Shown here: positions 53,359 through 55,645 of the stretch, in pieces
Layout of the letters: every line of letters starts with the position of its first letter
Position numbering within the stretch: position 1 is the first letter of the stretch
Source: Selenomonadales bacterium
GTDB taxonomy: Bacteria; Bacillota; Negativicutes; Sporomusales; UBA7701
Assembly (NCBI GenBank): GCA_029975165.1
Contig: JARKPR010000042.1
Span: forward strand, 1 to 55,645
Direction of reading: 5' to 3'
DNA length: 55,645 bases
The notes under the pieces: generated by a model
What the model was told of the DNA's origin: nothing
The model's input: the letters and a program-made list of their open reading frames with translations, nothing else
The model's database searches: none
Made by a program: the position numbers and the translations under genes

Positions 53359-54810
53359 TTATAGATCCAAATTTATTCCCTGCGCTATTCTGCAGCCAAA
53401 TTCATTATCAACTCGCAAAAAATGTTCAATCATTCTTCTTTGAATAGGCTCATAAGCTTGACTTAGATTTTCTACGATATTAGAAATTAAATGTTTCCTT
53501 TCCACTGCAGACATATTTCGATATCTAAATCTGGCTTGATAATAATCGTCGCCTGTTATTTCGTACCGAGCTATACAACCTGAAGCAAAATTCTGAGCAG
53601 GTTTTCCTTTCTGAGGTGCTTCCATAGGCATCCCATCATCTAAAGTATTGGGTAAATAATTGACAATGCCTGGGTTATACATGGTTTGCATGTCTCCGTT
53701 CTGCATCATATTGTCAACCGAAGTTCTAGGCATATTTGTTGGAAGCTGTAAGTAATTTACGCCTATGCGATATCTTTGGGCATCTCCATAGGGAAAGGTA
53801 CGGCCTTGTAAAATTCTATCATTCGTAAAATCTATTCCCGGTACAATAGCCGCCGGAGCAAAGGCGGCTTGCTCGACTTCAACAAAAAAATTCTCAGGAT
53901 TTTTGTTTAGCACCATTCTGCCCACCGGCATTAATGGAAATAAGTTCTCAGGCCAAATCTTAGTAGGATCCAAGGGATCAAACGTCTGCTCGCACTCATC
54001 CTCAACGTTCATTATTTGCACACGCATTTCAAATTCAACTGTGTGCCCCGCAGCAATGGTATCAAACAAATCCCTGCTTGCTACGTCAGGGTCTGTGCCC
54101 GCAAGTTCAGCTGCTGTCTTGCTATCTATGTATTCAACCCCTGCACAGGGTTCCCAGTGATACTTAACATACACCTTTTCTCCGCATAAATTAACCCACG
54201 AATATGCGTTGACGCTATACCCAGGGATTGTTCTATAGCTTTTAACAATCCCATTATCTGAAAACAGATAGGTAAGGAAATTCATAGACTCCGGCCTTAA
54301 CGACATAAAATCCCAGAACCGGCTGGCTGCTATCGGACCTCCCCTGAGATTAGTAACCGGGTCCGGTTTTAAGGCATGAATAAGATCCGTAAACCGAATA
54401 GGATCTCTAATGGGAAATACGGGAAGATGGTTGCCAACAAGGTCATAATTACCTTCTTCTGTATAAAATTTAACAGCAAAACCCCTGATATCCCGCACTG
54501 TATCTGCGCTGCCAAGAGAACTGCCTCCTATCGAAAACCTAACAAAAACAGGGGTTTTCTTTTCAGTATCTTGCAAGAATTTCGCCTTGGTCAATGAAGC
54601 CATTGATTGATAGGGTACAAAAAAACCAAAAGCTCCGGCTCCTTTAGCATGTAATGCTCTTTCAGGAATTCTCTCCCTGTCGAAATGTGCAATCTTTTCT
54701 AGGAGAACTATATCCTCAAGTAATATTGGCCCCCTTTCACCTACAGTTAATGAATTTTGATCATCGGTAACAGGGGCTCCCTGGTTGCTGGTAAGATAGC
54801 GTTTCGTCAT
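53359..54810 (-). CDS. katA: Haem catalase (monofunctional)
   Basis: This 483-residue catalase converts hydrogen peroxide to water and oxygen. It has the active-site His (FDRERIPERALHAKGAGAF, His54), the distal Asn in VGNHLPVF (Asn127), and the haem-ligand region RTFPYGDAQRYRIG. The ATG at 54810 is preferred over an in-frame TTG because GGAGGAG precedes it. The gene is visibly AT-rich, unlike the GC-rich genes to its left, which suggests horizontal origin. A promoter (54892-54920) and an AT-rich palindrome resembling a PerR box (54836-54850) lie upstream. Confidence 0.95.
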   Translation of the reverse strand: MTKRYLTSNQGAPVTDDQNSLTVGERGPILLEDIVLLEKIAHFDRERIPERALHAKGAGAFGFFVPYQSMASLTKAKFLQDTEKKTPVFVRFSIGGSSLGSADTVRDIRGFAVKFYTEEGNYDLVGNHLPVFPIRDPIRFTDLIHALKPDPVTNLRGGPIAASRFWDFMSLRPESMNFLTYLFSDNGIVKSYRTIPGYSVNAYSWVNLCGEKVYVKYHWEPCAGVEYIDSKTAAELAGTDPDVASRDLFDTIAAGHTVEFEMRVQIMNVEDECEQTFDPLDPTKIWPENLFPLMPVGRMVLNKNPENFFVEVEQAAFAPAAIVPGIDFTNDRILQGRTFPYGDAQRYRIGVNYLQLPTNMPRTSVDNMMQNGDMQTMYNPGIVNYLPNTLDDGMPMEAPQKGKPAQNFASGCIARYEITGDDYYQARFRYRNMSAVERKHLISNIVENLSQAYEPIQRRMIEHFLRVDNEFGCRIAQGINLDL

Positions 54811-54835
54811 GGTCAATCTCCTCCTACATAAATCC

Positions 54836-54850
54836 TATATAATTTATATT
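54836..54850. promoter_or_regulatory. AT-rich 7-1-7 palindrome, candidate PerR/Fur-type box
   Basis: TATATAA, one T, then TTATATT form a near-perfect 7-1-7 inverted repeat in the catalase leader. This is the arrangement of PerR/Fur boxes (TTATAATnATTATAA), though the match to that consensus is partial. Peroxide control of catalase would fit. Confidence 0.45.
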
Positions 54851-54891
54851 AATTTTAGAATTACTTATGAATAATTGAGACCACCGACGAG

Positions 54892-54920
54892 ATTAATAAT
54901 TACCGGGACGGGGTTGTCAA
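54892..54920 (-). promoter_or_regulatory. Sigma-A-like promoter for the catalase gene
   Basis: On the minus strand TTGACA (54920-54915) and ATTAAT (54897-54892) are separated by 17 bases. The transcript would start near 54885, about 75 bases before the catalase ATG. Confidence 0.6.
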
Positions 54921-54961
54921 CCACTCCGCAGCAGCAACCTACGAAAAAAAGCCCATGCATA

Positions 54962-55440
54962 TTAATTCAGCATGGTACAGCCGCTGAAAACGGGGTTGAC
55001 GTCTTCCGGACTAATAGCAGCCTTGTTACCGACCCCGTGCTCGTCGCACTTCAAACTGACGATGGCCTGCCGGGTACAGGCCGAAACCGATGATCCGATA
55101 CGCCGGGAGGTCGCGGGAATCCGCTTCGCTAGGTCGCCAATGGTCAGCACCGCCCGGTTCCGCAGCTTCTGTCGCGTGGATCGGCCGACGTAGAGCAAAT
55201 CCCCCGCCGGCAGTGGCCAAACTACATCACGATAGTTTTCCGGCGTGATAACTGATGTGGCGTCCGGTTTTCGCAGGTCGCTGCCGAGAAAATCTTATTC
55301 CAGCTGACGCCGACGCTGCCGGTGATGCCCAACTCCTCACGGAGCCGCGGCGAATCTCGTCAACCAAGACATAGGCGGCTACTAAGTCGGTCGTATAGGC
55401 GCCCGGGCGGCGATCGGCAACCTCGCATACCTGAGATTGC
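54962..55440 (-). pseudogene. Degraded Y-family DNA polymerase (DinB/UvrX-like) remnant
   Basis: Pieces of a Y-family polymerase are readable in three frames. First comes AYTTDLVAAYVLVDEIRR, then (after a missing base) RLREELGITGSVGVSWNKI. After a deletion that is not a multiple of three comes GSDLRKPDATSVITPENY, continuing into LPAGDLLYVGRSTRQKL and VLTIGDLAKR, the helix-hairpin-helix part. The N-terminal catalytic motifs and a normal C-terminus are absent. Two frameshifts plus truncation make it a pseudogene. Confidence 0.72.
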
Positions 55441-55645
55441 CGGTCTTTTCCTTTGCCTAAAAGTTTGACTTTTTGAGCATGTGGAAGCTATCGGCATATT
55501 TTATAATAAGACCGGCTATAAAAAGTCAAGTGGGAAGGAACGTTACATGGCCGGGAGATAAGGAGCGTTGTCCCGAAGAACAGCAAAAATGATGGAAGTC
55601 ATTTTGCGGCAGACATGACCGACAGCGGTCATGTGGGACTTTCCA
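55441..55645. other. Right-end region with two strong hairpins
   Basis: No gene is recognised. Two hairpins lie close together: GCAAAAATGA/TCATTTTGC (55583-55607, one bulge) and ACATGACCG/CGGTCATGT (55613-55634, perfect, 4-base loop). On the minus strand a TTGACT box followed by TTATAA is seen near 55507-55535. The paired hairpins could be the end of a mobile element or a leader; the window ends 11 bases later. Confidence 0.5.

Overview
The window reads as a chromosome segment of a GC-rich, spore-forming Firmicute with an outer membrane, most likely a Negativicute of the Sporomusaceae type. This placement is an inference from gene content. Spore formation is indicated by a sigK fragment and a YjcZ-like peptide. 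A diderm envelope is suggested by an RND efflux pair, two ArnT-like transferases and a type IV pilus operon with PilMNO. Anaerobic metabolism is indicated by a 2-oxoacid:ferredoxin oxidoreductase and dissimilatory sulfite reductase. Almost every gene lies on the minus strand. Clear plus-strand genes are few and short (6704-7063, 13437-13799, 24473-24757).

From left to right: (1) 106-2271, a korDAB-type ferredoxin oxidoreductase; (2) 2709-6263, a TAXI/TRAP uptake system (binding lipoprotein, DUF1850 protein, fused permease); (3) 7143-13253, an envelope glycolipid cluster (two ArnT-like transferases, sugar epimerase, flippase-like protein, YdjC-type deacetylase); (4) 13437-18622, a Ser/Gly/Met repeat protein, an orphan adenine methyltransferase, folE2-queC for 7-deazaguanine synthesis, and an HD-GYP protein; (5) 18809-22229, rnhA with larC, larB and larE for the nickel-pincer cofactor; (6) 22362-26597, a helical unknown protein, a second HD-GYP protein, a CC-motif protein, cbiA and a small unknown; (7) 26727-33347, a sulfite-reduction block (ferredoxin, dsrA, dsrB, dsrM, dsrK, dsrC, then a YeiH-type exporter); (8) 33721-38112, RND pump and adaptor; (9) 38435-42609, tldD and aroB-aroK-aroC; (10) 42749-50613, pilB-pilT-pilC-pilA-pilD-comFB-pilM-pilN-pilO; (11) 50889-52283, aroE and yqeG; (12) 52394-55645, a sigK C-terminal half followed by AT-rich, gene-poor DNA carrying a YjcZ-like peptide, a catalase and a decayed Y-family polymerase.

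Three observations stand out. First, the sigma-K gene is present only as its C-terminal part. The reading frame breaks at the codons for Gly-Asn-Glu, which contain AATGA, the 5-bp crossover core recalled for the Bacillus subtilis skin element. This suggests that the right end of the window lies inside a sigK-intervening (skin-like) element, with the other half of sigK beyond the window. Second, a structured dispersed repeat occurs twice (11239-11419 and 38325-38446). In both places it supplies the last codons and the stop of the neighbouring gene, so two unrelated proteins end in Gly-Arg-Pro. Third, the dsr block has sulfite reductase and its electron-transfer partners together with an anion exporter, but none of the sulfate-activation genes. 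This points to sulfite or organosulfonate respiration, unless those genes are elsewhere.

Functional links: the ferredoxin-linked oxidoreductase would supply reduced ferredoxin, and DsrMK would pass quinol electrons through DsrC to DsrAB. Two HD-GYP proteins and a ComFB-family protein inside the pilus operon hint at cyclic-dinucleotide control of surface behaviour. The aro genes flank the pil genes on both sides.
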